Of a stretch of 64,000 nt of DNA, positions 35,300 through 44,943 are shown piece after piece. Positions within the stretch are counted from its first letter, which is position 1, and the number at the start of each line of letters is the position of its first letter. The notes under the pieces were generated by a model that saw only the letters and a list, made by a program, of their open reading frames with translations, made no database searches and was not told the DNA's origin. The position numbers and the translations under genes are program-made. The stretch is taken from contig NZ_JBDVNC010000003.1 of assembly GCF_039969785.1 (NCBI RefSeq), positions 5,496-69,495 on the forward strand, read 5' to 3'. This stretch comes from Shimia sp039969785 (GTDB lineage Bacteria > Pseudomonadota > Alphaproteobacteria > Rhodobacterales > Rhodobacteraceae).

Positions 35300-37375
35300 A
35301 TGGCTGTAATCAACGGGACAAACGCACGTGATATTCTGCCGGGAACACGGTTTGACGACATCATTTCAGGGAAAGATAGTGATGACGTTATCCATGGCAA
35401 TGCTGGATTTGACAGCATCACGGGAGATCTGGGCAACGATATCATACAGGGTGGCGAAAATGCTGATACGATATTGGGCGGTGGAGGCGATGACATCGCC
35501 TATGGCGGTTCTGGCGGGGACCTTCTGATCGGGGATAGTGGCGACAGCGGTGGGTCTGCCGATACGACGCTCATCACCACATCAAGCACGGCCGTCATTC
35601 CGTCTTCCGGCCAGGATTTTTCAATCAGCTTGACCGCGCCGGATGAACATGTCGGTTCGGCCTACACGATTTCCGGGTTCGTCTCGACAACACCTGTGGT
35701 CGGCAATGATGTGAATATAGCACTGGTGGTAGATGTATCAGGATCAACCGGATACGGCTATTCGGGCACTCCGGTCGGTGATTTAAATGGTGACGGCGTG
35801 TCCAACACCATTCTAGATGGGGAAATCGCAGGGTCTATTGCCTTGATAGAGTCGGTTATTGCGGCTGGATTCGGTGACGCCACAATCAACCTGATCACAT
35901 TCGACGGTAGCGTGCAGAAAAACGTGACCATGCGAGCAGACAGAGACTCGAATGGCAATGGTATTCTGGACCTGGAAGAGGAGCTACGCGGGCTAAACGA
36001 TCTGGGTGGAACAGACTTTGAGCCTCCTTTGCAGCAAGCCATAAACTTCTTCAATGGCCAGCCCGCGGGGGAAAGCAACTATGTATTCTTCCTCTCAGAT
36101 GGCGTCCCCTTTTCTTCGAGCAATTTTCTGGACGAAGCTGCAACCCTGCGCGATTCAAGCGGCATTAATGCAACGATCCGCACCTTCCCGATTGGCAGTG
36201 GCGCCAGCGTCACCACCCTAGATGAAATGGACGATGGCGCGTTAAACGATTCCTCGTCCCGGATCACAGATCCCGGTGCCCTGAGCGCAGCCCTCACCGG
36301 AGGAGGAATTTCTCCTGCAGACGTCGTGGAATTACGCGTCTTCGTCAACGGTACGCTGGAGCGGACTATCCCATCTTCAGCCTTGGTCCAAACACCATTC
36401 GGATTGAAGTATGAAGTGGACCTAACAGGTCTGAGCACGACAGACCCCGAGACCATAAGAGTGGTTGCCATAGCCAACGATGGTGCTTCGACCAGAGTTC
36501 AGACCAGTCAGGTGGTCGAAAACCCCCAGGAAGATGGCAATGATGTCCTGTTCGGCGGAACCGGATCGGACACTCTCGTTGGCGAAGGCGGCGACGATGC
36601 CCTGTTCGGCGGTATGGGCAATGACTTGGTCAATGGCGGGGTTGGCGCCGACACGTTGTTTGGCGGCGAAGGCTACGACAGTCTGAACGGCGGAAGGGGG
36701 GCCGACAACCTGTACGGTGTGACCGGAAATGATGTTCTGAGCGGTCAGAATGGCAATGACAAGCTGTTCGGGGGCGAAGGTTCTGACACGCTCTATGGCG
36801 GAGATGGGAACGACACGGTCCATGGCGGGAACGGTGCAGACAAAGCCCTTCTGGGCAACGGCGCGGACGTGTTCTTTGACAATGATGAGAGCGGAGACGC
36901 GGGACGCGACACAGTCTTTGGCGGGAACGGCTATGATACTGTGAATGGCGGCGGCGGCAACGATGTATTCTACGGCGAGGCAGGCAATGATGTGCTCAGG
37001 GGTAAGAATGGCAACGATAAATTATTTGGCGGTGCTAATGCGGATCGGCTGTTTGGTAGCGCAGGGAATGACACGCTGAACGGTGGTCTCGGCCAAGACC
37101 AGATGACGGGCGGTGATGGACTGGATCGGTTTGTTTTTAACAGCGGCTTTGGCAATGACACGGTGTTTGGGTTCGAGGCGGCGGACGGGGAGAAGATCAA
37201 CCTGGCCGGGGTGGCGGCGATCACCGGTTTCGCCGACCTGATTGCGAACCATCTCGAAGAAGCAAACGGCACCGCGCGGATCGTCGCCGGGGCAAACTCG
37301 ATCCTGCTGGATGGGGTGGATGTTGCGGATGTGGGTGTGGGGCTGGCTTATTCCGGGGATGATTTCATCTTCTAA
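35300..37375 (+). CDS. RTX protein with central von Willebrand A domain
   Basis: A 691-residue protein. The start at ATG 35300 follows AAGGAGGGG with a suitable spacer; the frame is open further upstream but that leader is not supported. A short RTX block (residues 10-85) precedes a vWA domain at about 135-350. The domain has the metal-ion-dependent adhesion site 'VVDVSGSTGYG' (DxSxS-like), a downstream Thr in 'DLGGTDFEPPLQQA' and an Asp in 'VFFLSDGVPF'. An EF-hand-like 'DRDSNGNGILDLEEE' sits inside the domain. A second RTX block leads to the secretion tail 'YSGDDFIF'. vWA domains bind protein or glycan ligands through a metal, so this is a candidate type I-secreted adhesin. Confidence 0.85.
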   Translation: MAVINGTNARDILPGTRFDDIISGKDSDDVIHGNAGFDSITGDLGNDIIQGGENADTILGGGGDDIAYGGSGGDLLIGDSGDSGGSADTTLITTSSTAVIPSSGQDFSISLTAPDEHVGSAYTISGFVSTTPVVGNDVNIALVVDVSGSTGYGYSGTPVGDLNGDGVSNTILDGEIAGSIALIESVIAAGFGDATINLITFDGSVQKNVTMRADRDSNGNGILDLEEELRGLNDLGGTDFEPPLQQAINFFNGQPAGESNYVFFLSDGVPFSSSNFLDEAATLRDSSGINATIRTFPIGSGASVTTLDEMDDGALNDSSSRITDPGALSAALTGGGISPADVVELRVFVNGTLERTIPSSALVQTPFGLKYEVDLTGLSTTDPETIRVVAIANDGASTRVQTSQVVENPQEDGNDVLFGGTGSDTLVGEGGDDALFGGMGNDLVNGGVGADTLFGGEGYDSLNGGRGADNLYGVTGNDVLSGQNGNDKLFGGEGSDTLYGGDGNDTVHGGNGADKALLGNGADVFFDNDESGDAGRDTVFGGNGYDTVNGGGGNDVFYGEAGNDVLRGKNGNDKLFGGANADRLFGSAGNDTLNGGLGQDQMTGGDGLDRFVFNSGFGNDTVFGFEAADGEKINLAGVAAITGFADLIANHLEEANGTARIVAGANSILLDGVDVADVGVGLAYSGDDFIF

Positions 37376-37689
37376 GCCGAAGATCAGGACCCATAGCACT
37401 GCATAGTGCCCTCTGACAGGGCGGGCACATCGCGTGCATGTCCACTCTTGAGCATCCCGCAGGCCACATCTGTTCCATCCGGCGGGAAACACTGTACCGC
37501 AGTCCCTTGGAGATCGGATCCATGAGACTGGCACATGAGCGACCGGCGTTAGGACCTCGCCTGTGGCAAATTTCCGCTGCATCATGTCGCCAGATGAGCC
37601 CAATTTTGCAGAAGTCACATTGTTGGCTTCTTCGATAGCACTGGCACCCGCTATACAACGGCTAGCTATAAATTTCCAAAGGACAGGCC
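37376..37689. other. Intergenic, no gene seen
   Basis: 314 bases between two RTX genes. No open frame with protein-like character or RNA gene was found. Just before 37690 there is 'aaaggacaggcc', which serves as ribosome-binding site for the protease gene. A terminator was not recognised. Confidence 0.45.
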
Positions 37690-39378
37690 ATGCTGACCCA
37701 AAGCGAAATCCTTGATGCGATGCAGTTTGACTTATCATTGCTCAACGGCAACAAGCTCAATGGAACTGGAGATCCGGCTTACGTGATCGACTATCAGTTT
37801 GCCGATAACGGCCAACCTGCAGACCTGTGGCAAACCTATAGCGGTTGGACCGCGATGAGTGGCCCAGAAAAAGCCGCCGTGCGTCGTGCCATGGATCATA
37901 TCGAGACTTTTCTCAACGTCTCGTTTGTCGAAGTGCCTGCTTCAAACGACCCCACAATGAATATCGGCAAGGTGTTGATCCCGGGATCCACCGCCGGATA
38001 TGGCGGATACAACTATTCGGCCTTCTCGGGGGGTGTGCTGTCGGATTATGATAACTTCGCCGTCTTTGATAACGGCATAAACTTGGCCGATGACAGCGCC
38101 CATAACCTGATACTGCACGAGATTGGCCACGCGCTGGCCTTGAAACATCCGTTTGGCACCCCTGCCCTGCCAAATACGCTTGAGAACAACAAGTACACTG
38201 TGATGTCTTACACATCGAACCCTGAAAACGGTCAGGATTCCGATGCGATGATGCTTTATGACATTCTCGCGCTGCAGGACTGGTGGGGTGCTACGACCGA
38301 CTACAACACAGGGGGTACGCTCTATACGGGGCCGCGTACCAACACAATCGATCCTCTCTGGGACACCGGCGGCAATGACACAATTGATGCCTCGGGACAG
38401 TCGGGTGCCGCGCGTCTGGATCTGCGCGAGGGGTATTTTTCGCGGTTTGGATCTTATGACGATGTGGTGATCCCCTATGACGTCACAATCGAAAACGCCA
38501 TCGGTGGGATGGGCGGCGATACGATCAATGGCAATAGTGCCGCGAACACGCTCATCGGGCGTCAGGGCAACGACACACTCACCGCATTTGAGGGGGCAGA
38601 TTCGCTTTTGGGGGGTAATGGCAACGACCTTTTGGGCGGTGGGTTCGGTTATGACACGCTGAGAGGGGGCAATGGGGATGATACCGTGAATGGCGGCGTA
38701 GGCTTTGACCTGATGCACGGGGACGCGGGTAATGACTCGCTGGATGGCGGCGATGGCGCGGATCGGATCTTTGGCGGGGCCAATGCCGATACAATCAGGG
38801 GCGGCAAGGGTAACGACACGGTTACAGGTGGCAATGGCCGCGACGAAGCGCGGCTTGGCAACGGGTTTGACGTATTCACCGATAATGCACAGGGCGGCGA
38901 TGCGGGGCGCGATACGGTGTTTGGCGGCAACGGCAATGACACGATCAACGGCGGCGCCGGCGCGGATGTGTTTTATGGCGAGGCCGGCAATGACGTACTC
39001 TTTGGAAGCAACGGATTTGACCGATTACTTGGCGGAACCAACGCGGACCGGCTTTATGGCGGCAATGGCAATGACACGCTAACCGGAGGACTTGGCCAAG
39101 ACCAGATGACCGGTGGCACGGGACTGGATCATTTTGTGTTCGCCAGTGGATTTGGCTACGACACGATCTTTGGGTTCGAGGCTGCGGATGGTGAAAATAT
39201 CAACCTAGCAGGCGTCGCGGCTATTACGGATTTCACTGATCTGATCATGCACCATCTGGAGAACGCGGACGGCACAGCACGCATCGTGGCGGGGGCCAAT
39301 TCTATACTGCTCGATGGTGTGGATTTTGCCGATGTCGGCGTCGGGCTGGACTATTCGGGACATGATTTCATCTTCTGA
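37690..39378 (+). CDS. Serralysin-like M10 metalloprotease with RTX tail
   Basis: A 562-residue predicted zinc endopeptidase. The catalytic domain (about 1-230) contains 'LHEIGHALALKHPFGTP', in which His143, His147 and His153 bind zinc and Glu144 is catalytic, and the Met-turn 'YTVMSYTS'. The metzincin consensus HExxHxxGxxH has Gly at the eighth position; here it is Ala150. RTX nonapeptides run from about 230 to 465, followed by the M10_C/secretion tail 'GFGYDTIFGFEAADGENINL' to 'YSGHDFIF'. It has the same cassette ('LGNGFDVFTDNAQGGDAGRD') as the neighbouring RTX proteins. As in serralysins, type I export without a signal peptide is expected. Confidence 0.9.
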   Translation: MLTQSEILDAMQFDLSLLNGNKLNGTGDPAYVIDYQFADNGQPADLWQTYSGWTAMSGPEKAAVRRAMDHIETFLNVSFVEVPASNDPTMNIGKVLIPGSTAGYGGYNYSAFSGGVLSDYDNFAVFDNGINLADDSAHNLILHEIGHALALKHPFGTPALPNTLENNKYTVMSYTSNPENGQDSDAMMLYDILALQDWWGATTDYNTGGTLYTGPRTNTIDPLWDTGGNDTIDASGQSGAARLDLREGYFSRFGSYDDVVIPYDVTIENAIGGMGGDTINGNSAANTLIGRQGNDTLTAFEGADSLLGGNGNDLLGGGFGYDTLRGGNGDDTVNGGVGFDLMHGDAGNDSLDGGDGADRIFGGANADTIRGGKGNDTVTGGNGRDEARLGNGFDVFTDNAQGGDAGRDTVFGGNGNDTINGGAGADVFYGEAGNDVLFGSNGFDRLLGGTNADRLYGGNGNDTLTGGLGQDQMTGGTGLDHFVFASGFGYDTIFGFEAADGENINLAGVAAITDFTDLIMHHLENADGTARIVAGANSILLDGVDFADVGVGLDYSGHDFIF

Positions 39379-39394
39379 CATTCCTGTGTGGCAA

Positions 39395-39417
39395 GGGGCT
39401 GGGACTGCTTCAGCCCC
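39395..39417. terminator. Hairpin between convergent RTX genes
   Basis: A GGGGCTG/CAGCCCC stem (39395-39401 and 39411-39417) lies in the 40-base space between the stops of two convergent genes. There is no T-run on either side, so it is a probable but weak bidirectional terminator. Confidence 0.55.
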
Positions 39418-39418
39418 C

Positions 39419-41854
39419 TCAGCCAAACAGGAAGTCATCCGCGTCAAGCGCGCGCACGCTCAGCCCATCAAGCCACAGCACATCTCCTGCGCCCACGATG
39501 CGTATGGCGGTGCCTTGTGTCGTAATTTCAAGATCTGCATAACGCGCAACCCCAGTCAGACGAATGCGGTCTTCACCCGGGGTAAAATCCCCGATACGGT
39601 CGGCATGATCGTCTGGGGAAAAGATGAACACATCCGCCCCAATCCCGCCAAACATGCGATCCGGACCCAATCCACCATCCAGCGTATCCGCGCCCCGACC
39701 ACCAAAGAGTTGATCCTCCCCCTTGCGCCCCAGCAACAGGTCCTGCCCGTCCATGCCATGAAAGACATCCGCCCCAGCGCCGCCATTCACTGTATCGTTC
39801 CCTACCCCGGAAAATACTGTATCCCGGCCGAGATCCCCAACCTGGGGATTGTCAGAAAACACATCGTTCCCCGCCCCCAGATAAGCTAGGTCGCGCCCGT
39901 TGCCACCCCAGATCCGGTCATTGCCAGCGCCGCCGTAAAACGTGTCTGCACCGGCACCACCAAAAAGCTGGTCCGGGCCCCTGCGCCCAGACAACAGGTC
40001 TTGGCCCGCCTTGCCATGAAAGACATCGGCGCCCCCCCCACCGTTCACCGTATCGTTGCCCAGCCCACCATAGACAGTGTCATGGGCATTCTCTCCAGTC
40101 TGGATGTTATCAAAAAACACATCGTTCCCCGCCCCCAGATAGATCAGATCGCGCCCGTTCCCACCCCAGATCCGGTCATTCTCTCCCTGACCCAGAAGCG
40201 TATCAAACCCATTGCCGCCATAGAGCATGTCCGCACCGCCCCCGCCGCGCAGCACGTCATTGCCTTGATAGCCATAGAGCGAATCCGCACCCCATTGTCC
40301 GCCCAGTGCATCGCTGGCTTCACCCCCGAGTATGGTTTCACCTGTGCCCATAAATGGCCGGTCCGGCCCTTCGAAATAACCACCAAAGATATCCTGCAGA
40401 CTCAGACTTTGCCCTGAAACGCTCTGGAGCGTGATGACATCCCCCCGCCAGGTCAGCTCGGCCCCATCGCGGCGCGCCACATAATCAAGCTGGGACGGGT
40501 CATACAAAAATGTAAAGGCGGATAGATCGAGGCGATCTACGCCAATTTCGAACCCGCGGATCAGGTCGCGCTCGCCATCAAAATCCAGCACAAAGATATC
40601 GCTCCCCTGCCCCCCTGTGAGCGTGTCTCTACCAACCCCGTCCACCAGAATGTCCGCACCTTTGCCTGCCGACAGGGCATCATTGCCCGGGCCACCAATC
40701 AGGATATCGTCCTTGTCCCCTCCAGACAGACTGCCCCCTGCACCCTCAGCTCGGTGTGCAGCACCCTCCTGAACGAGGGACAAACTAAACTGGGACATGC
40801 CTGACGCGACACTGGTGGCAAAAATTTGAATATCATCGCCAAGCTGCACCGCCGCCAGCGCGCTTGGGCCAAACACCCCTGGAAAGGTGCCTTCGGCATA
40901 GCTTTGCAGATAGACAAGGCGCCCGGTTGAGAGCATCTGGAACAGACTGAAGCCGCCGTCTCCGCCACCGGCCAGCACATAGGCTCGGTCCTGTGATGTC
41001 ACCACCGCCAGATCCTGGGCCTGACCAAAACGGGTATCGCGGGTGTCAAGCACGTGATCCACCGGAGCCAGACGGCCATCCCCAAGCACACGCATCACGC
41101 TGAGCGCGCCGCCCTGATCACCCGCCGAGGCGAGGACCGCAAACGTGTTGCCCCCGATCAACGTCGTTTCAAGCGCCACTGGCCTCATGACCCCCAAGCC
41201 CTGCCCGGCCCCCATCAGGCCACGCGCCTCCAGATCCCCGCTCTCGGGGTCGATCAGATAACTGGACACACCGCGATCCGCAACATCGGTGGCCAGAAGG
41301 TAGTTTTTCCCTGAAACAGTGACTGTATCGAGGTCGATGACCGTGTCCCGATAAACGTCTGCGCCGCCGCCCAGCTGTCCAAGAGAGATCAAATCTCCAT
41401 TCTCGGATTGTCGGTAACACTGGATCCCGCCGATGGTGGCATCTGCCGTATAAACGAAGCCTGCTAAAAAATATGTCAGTGCGGCAATGTCTTCGGTTGT
41501 GGCAGAGAGACCTCCCCAAGAGATGCCCTGCCCGATCGACGCACCGGGCCCTTCGAAATAGCCCTGCACCTCACTGCCAAGACCGCCGACCACAACGCCA
41601 TTACCCACCTCATAGAGCTGTCGGCCAACGGCACGCTCTTGAACTGCGGTAAAAGCCTGCACATCCGTAAAGACAGCCGCTTGCCCCTCTTCAAGGCGCC
41701 AGCTCGCCAACCCTCCATCCGGGCCCGACATTGCAAAAAGCACAAGCCCCGACCCCGTGTCATGCGCTGCCACATCCCGCAGGCCGATATCAATCCAATC
41801 TCGCCCGCTGAGCATTGCGGAGCGAAACGCCAACGCTACCATAACTCTCACCAT
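39419..41854 (-). CDS. RTX protein with N-terminal propeller-like domain
   Basis: An 811-residue protein on the minus strand. Residues 20-370 show weak repeats typical of lactonase/propeller proteins: 'VSSYLIDPESGDLEARGLMG', 'ALSVMRVLGDGRLAPVDHV' and 'FSLFQMLSTGRLVYLQSYA', each a strand followed by a 'xxGxL' turn. Residues 375-770 are RTX nonapeptides with two copies of the 'RDLxYLGAGNDVFxDNxQxG' cassette seen in the other RTX proteins. The end 'RALDADDFLFG' is the variant of the DDFIF tail. The other five end in FIF without the extra Gly. Predicted secreted by a type I system. The propeller may bind a ligand or polymer; enzymatic function is unknown. Confidence 0.83.
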   Translation of the reverse strand: MVRVMVALAFRSAMLSGRDWIDIGLRDVAAHDTGSGLVLFAMSGPDGGLASWRLEEGQAAVFTDVQAFTAVQERAVGRQLYEVGNGVVVGGLGSEVQGYFEGPGASIGQGISWGGLSATTEDIAALTYFLAGFVYTADATIGGIQCYRQSENGDLISLGQLGGGADVYRDTVIDLDTVTVSGKNYLLATDVADRGVSSYLIDPESGDLEARGLMGAGQGLGVMRPVALETTLIGGNTFAVLASAGDQGGALSVMRVLGDGRLAPVDHVLDTRDTRFGQAQDLAVVTSQDRAYVLAGGGDGGFSLFQMLSTGRLVYLQSYAEGTFPGVFGPSALAAVQLGDDIQIFATSVASGMSQFSLSLVQEGAAHRAEGAGGSLSGGDKDDILIGGPGNDALSAGKGADILVDGVGRDTLTGGQGSDIFVLDFDGERDLIRGFEIGVDRLDLSAFTFLYDPSQLDYVARRDGAELTWRGDVITLQSVSGQSLSLQDIFGGYFEGPDRPFMGTGETILGGEASDALGGQWGADSLYGYQGNDVLRGGGGADMLYGGNGFDTLLGQGENDRIWGGNGRDLIYLGAGNDVFFDNIQTGENAHDTVYGGLGNDTVNGGGGADVFHGKAGQDLLSGRRGPDQLFGGAGADTFYGGAGNDRIWGGNGRDLAYLGAGNDVFSDNPQVGDLGRDTVFSGVGNDTVNGGAGADVFHGMDGQDLLLGRKGEDQLFGGRGADTLDGGLGPDRMFGGIGADVFIFSPDDHADRIGDFTPGEDRIRLTGVARYADLEITTQGTAIRIVGAGDVLWLDGLSVRALDADDFLFG

Positions 41855-41897
41855 CTCCCGGTTTTCCCGGGGACAATGATGGCGAAAAGGGCTGTTT

Positions 41898-42290
41898 TCA
41901 GCCGGCCGGAATGGTGGTCAAAGCATGGCGTTTGGCCGCAATTTGAGAGCAATTTGCGATAAAGCCGAGCGGTATGACCCAGACGTGTTTGTGACGTAAA
42001 TCCAGATCAGCCACTTTCTGAATGGAATCGGCGCTACACATCAAACCAAAAGCCGCAAATCCTCGCTGTAGAATCGCGAGAGCCGAGAAACTTAACACTG
42101 TCGCGAGATAAACGCGCCGCGCAATCGCTCTCCTTAAAACGGTTGGTAAGGTCAAACCAAATTCAGCACCGGGAATAAAAGGTATGGCCATCACGGTGAT
42201 ATAAACAGTCGTCCTAATCGCAATTGTTGCGTTCTTGGCCGCGCACCAAGTCTCCACAAAAAACTCATGACCATTTTCCTCCGCGCGAAA
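41898..42290 (-). pseudogene. Possible decayed membrane protein
   Basis: A minus-strand frame of about 130 codons with transmembrane-like segments ('IAIRTTVYITVMAIPFIPGAE' region and 'VYLATVLSFSALAILQRGF'). The first resembles the start of small multipass inner-membrane proteins in alphaproteobacteria, but the frame has charged or broken segments and no good start. The N-terminal part seems lost: the frame upstream of 42290 looks random. I treat it as a relic; it may be a short intact gene. The remaining bases up to 42717 show nothing I can assign. Confidence 0.35.
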
Positions 42291-42717
42291 AATATGCAGG
42301 CGGCGGGTAATTACACCGATCCTCGCATTCCAACGATAACAACTGACCTTCACGGAAGAACATCGCGTCATGACTTGCGCCAAGCTTTCCCAAAGGTGCG
42401 AGCAATGTCGCGAAGGGTATCCCCCTTGGGTCGCCGGCGCCCTTTTCAAGAACCAAATTTCTCGGTTCAAACCCCGTCGGCTGGCCCCTTGTGCCAAGCG
42501 CAAGGACTGCAGCTCCGATAAGCCCGAGGATCATGGAAATCTGCAATATCGGGGTAGTAAAACGAATTGACTCCTAATGGCGCAGAGCATGTTGGGTGTC
42601 TTTGACTATGCGGATCTTCGATGGCCATTGCCTTCACCCAGTTCCCGCAAACTGATACCAGCTTGAAAGACGGACGAAGCAACGCGTTAAAAAGACAGCT
42701 TTACCCGCAACTGCCCG

Positions 42718-43371
42718 CTAAGCCATCAACTCCTGATGCAGAGCGATGGCCTCGTCTAGGTCGTCGAAATAGGTCAGCCTGCCATGTTCCAGCACCAACC
42801 CGGCATCGCAGAACTGGCGCACCTGGCCCATTTCATGGCTGACCAGGATAGCATCGCTCTTCTCCATACGTTGGCGGAACACCGCCTTGCTCTTGCGGCG
42901 AAACACTGCATCCCCAACAGCGGTCACTTCGTCAACGAGATAGGTATCGAAATAAATGCCCATCGAGGTGCCAAAAGCAAGGCGCGACTGCATCCCCGAG
43001 GAATAGCTGCGCACGGGCTCGTGGAAATGGCCTCCGATCTCGGCAAAATCTTCGACAAAAGCGATGAGCTCCTCTACGTCCACGCCGTAAATGCGCGCAA
43101 TGAAGCGCACATTCTGGGCGCCGGTCAATTCGCGATGGAAAGAACCGGCAAACCCCACCGGCCAGGAAATCGATCCATCGCTGGAAATACGCCCCACATC
43201 GGGATCGAGGGTGCCAGCGATCATCTGCAAGAGGGTCGACTTGCCCGCTCCGTTGCGCCCCAGAAGCGCAAGACTTTTGCCTGAGGGGAGCTCGACTGAC
43301 AAATTGTCAATGACCACCTTGTACTCGTTCTGGACCCAGAACCCCTTGGTCAGATTTTCGAAACGGATCAT
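42718..43371 (-). CDS. Polysaccharide ABC exporter ATP-binding protein (KpsT-like)
   Basis: A 217-residue ATPase of the capsule/O-antigen export type (KpsT, BexA, CtrD). The Walker A motif is 'GRNGAGKST' (38-46), the signature is 'YSSGMQSRLAFG', the Walker B is 'TYLVDEVTAVGD', and 'ILVSHEMGQVRQFCD' holds the switch His. The start ATG 43371 gives the usual family length; the frame is open 22 codons further upstream but without support. It would power the export of a lipid-linked capsular polysaccharide from the cytoplasm with the KpsM-like permease at 44944. It directly follows the KpsE-like gene on the minus strand. Confidence 0.9.
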   Translation of the reverse strand: MIRFENLTKGFWVQNEYKVVIDNLSVELPSGKSLALLGRNGAGKSTLLQMIAGTLDPDVGRISSDGSISWPVGFAGSFHRELTGAQNVRFIARIYGVDVEELIAFVEDFAEIGGHFHEPVRSYSSGMQSRLAFGTSMGIYFDTYLVDEVTAVGDAVFRRKSKAVFRQRMEKSDAILVSHEMGQVRQFCDAGLVLEHGRLTYFDDLDEAIALHQELMA

Positions 43372-43388
43372 GCCACCACGAGGCCTCT

Positions 43389-44795
43389 CTATCGCCGATC
43401 CCGCAGGCTGTAGAATACCAGCACCATGATCGACCAAGCCATCAGCATAAAGAGCGCGCTCAATCCCAGCAAGATCTCGCGCTGGGGGTATTCGGCGCTC
43501 TGAGCTAGGGTCGGACGGATATAGGTGGCTAAGTAGCGGCTCTGACGTGTGGCATTGGCGCGCGCGATGTCCAGCGCGGCCAAAGCAGCACGATAGGTTT
43601 CCTCGGCAAATTCACGATCCACGGTGAGGCTCTCGAACTCGGCCAGCAAAGTCGGGTAGTCGGCATCTCCCCCGACTACCTTTCCGGAGGCAAAGGTTTC
43701 ACGCTCCTGACGGATGCGTTCCTGAATGACTTGGATCCGTTGCAGCTCTTGCACCAGGCGCGGATCGGTTTCCACGGCCGTCGTGCGCAGAATATCGTAT
43801 TCGACCAACGCCTCCGCCAGTTGCTGTTGCAGATTGTTGAACACCCCCATACGTCCCTGAATATCGGCCTCAGGATCGACGATGCGGGTGCGCACGCGGA
43901 ACTGTGTCAGCGCCTCGCGCGTTGCCTTGAGACGCGCAATCGAGTCTTCGAGATCTACCTGAGCATAGCGCATCAGGTCGCCCCGCGCTGCCTCGTTCAA
44001 CTCATTGACGCGCTCCTGGCTGACCCCCACGATCTCATTTCCGATCGCTTGAGCCATGTCAGCCTCAAAGGCACGCACCTGCAGATTGACCAACCCGGTA
44101 CCCTGATCGTAAGACACGCGCACGTTTCTCCCCCAAAACCAGAGCAGATCCTCGATCGTTGCGTCAGGCCAGAGTGAAAAGACCGGGTCTTCTCCCCAAT
44201 AGGCGGAATAATGGCCCACCAGATCCAGTGAGGCATCGACCTTTTCTACCATTTCCTGGCTTTGAATAAATTCATAGAGAGCATCCGCATCACCAGATCC
44301 CCCCGCACCAGCGAATTGGGCGATACCGCCCAACAGATCGGTGGCAGATCCAGATTCTTCTTTGCGCACTGTGAAGCCGACAGTGGACGCATATTGATCA
44401 ACACTGACGAAATAGAGATACCACACCGCCACTAGGAATGGCGCAAACACCAGCGCAAAGAAGCTGAAGAGCACCCCCCAGTGACGCTTCTTCATGGACG
44501 CATTTGAGGCCTGTGGGCGTACTTCGATCACTCCAGGCGGCTGAGGTTGAGGTTTTTTTGGCCCGGCACCCGGTTTGTCGCCTTGTCGGACCTGTGGCCT
44601 CTCCTGGGGAAGCTGTTTGGCGGGACCTCCTGATCCACCCTGCCTGCCGGGTTGCTGCCCCCCCGAATCGTCAGGCTTCATGCCCGCTTGTCTGCCGGGT
44701 TTGGCCGGACCCTGCCCTGATTTACCGACCAGTTTTGGTCCTGATCCGGTCTGTGAAGGCTGATCCTGCTTTGCTTTATTATTATTTTTGTTCAA
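43389..44795 (-). CDS. Capsule export inner-membrane protein (KpsE/CtrB-like)
   Basis: A 468-residue polysaccharide co-polymerase. The first 100 residues are a low-complexity Gln/Pro/Gly/Lys-rich cytoplasmic tail. A membrane segment follows at about 108-128 ('LFSFFALVFAPFLVAVWYLY'), then a long periplasmic part with coiled-coil character (about 260-400) and a C-terminal membrane segment (about 440-462) ending in 'YSLRDRR'. The start is taken as TTG 44795 because GAGAGG lies 7 bases upstream and no ATG fits. In KpsE/CtrB/BexC systems the protein links the inner-membrane transporter to the outer-membrane channel. The Gly/Gln/Pro-rich tail is longer than in the E. coli protein. Confidence 0.85.
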   Translation of the reverse strand: MNKNNNKAKQDQPSQTGSGPKLVGKSGQGPAKPGRQAGMKPDDSGGQQPGRQGGSGGPAKQLPQERPQVRQGDKPGAGPKKPQPQPPGVIEVRPQASNASMKKRHWGVLFSFFALVFAPFLVAVWYLYFVSVDQYASTVGFTVRKEESGSATDLLGGIAQFAGAGGSGDADALYEFIQSQEMVEKVDASLDLVGHYSAYWGEDPVFSLWPDATIEDLLWFWGRNVRVSYDQGTGLVNLQVRAFEADMAQAIGNEIVGVSQERVNELNEAARGDLMRYAQVDLEDSIARLKATREALTQFRVRTRIVDPEADIQGRMGVFNNLQQQLAEALVEYDILRTTAVETDPRLVQELQRIQVIQERIRQERETFASGKVVGGDADYPTLLAEFESLTVDREFAEETYRAALAALDIARANATRQSRYLATYIRPTLAQSAEYPQREILLGLSALFMLMAWSIMVLVFYSLRDRR

Positions 44796-44943
44796 ATTCT
44801 TGCCTCTCAAGAACGGGTTTGAACTTCCTGCATTCCTTCTACATAATCTGCATGACGAACACCAGCTTGACGGAGTGCTACCGCTGTCTGTTTCTGACAC
44901 CACCCCCTCCCAGCCCCCTTCTTCTCAGTTGTCGGGTTCCGCG

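Noticed and set aside
7082..41907. A 15-base identity (gttttcagccggccg) at 7082 and 41893
   Set aside because: It might mark old transposon ends, but it is short, does not extend and could be chance in GC-rich DNA.
42265..42546. Minus-strand frame of 93 codons upstream of the KpsT-like gene
   Set aside because: No ribosome-binding site, no family likeness, and it overlaps the decayed membrane-protein frame.
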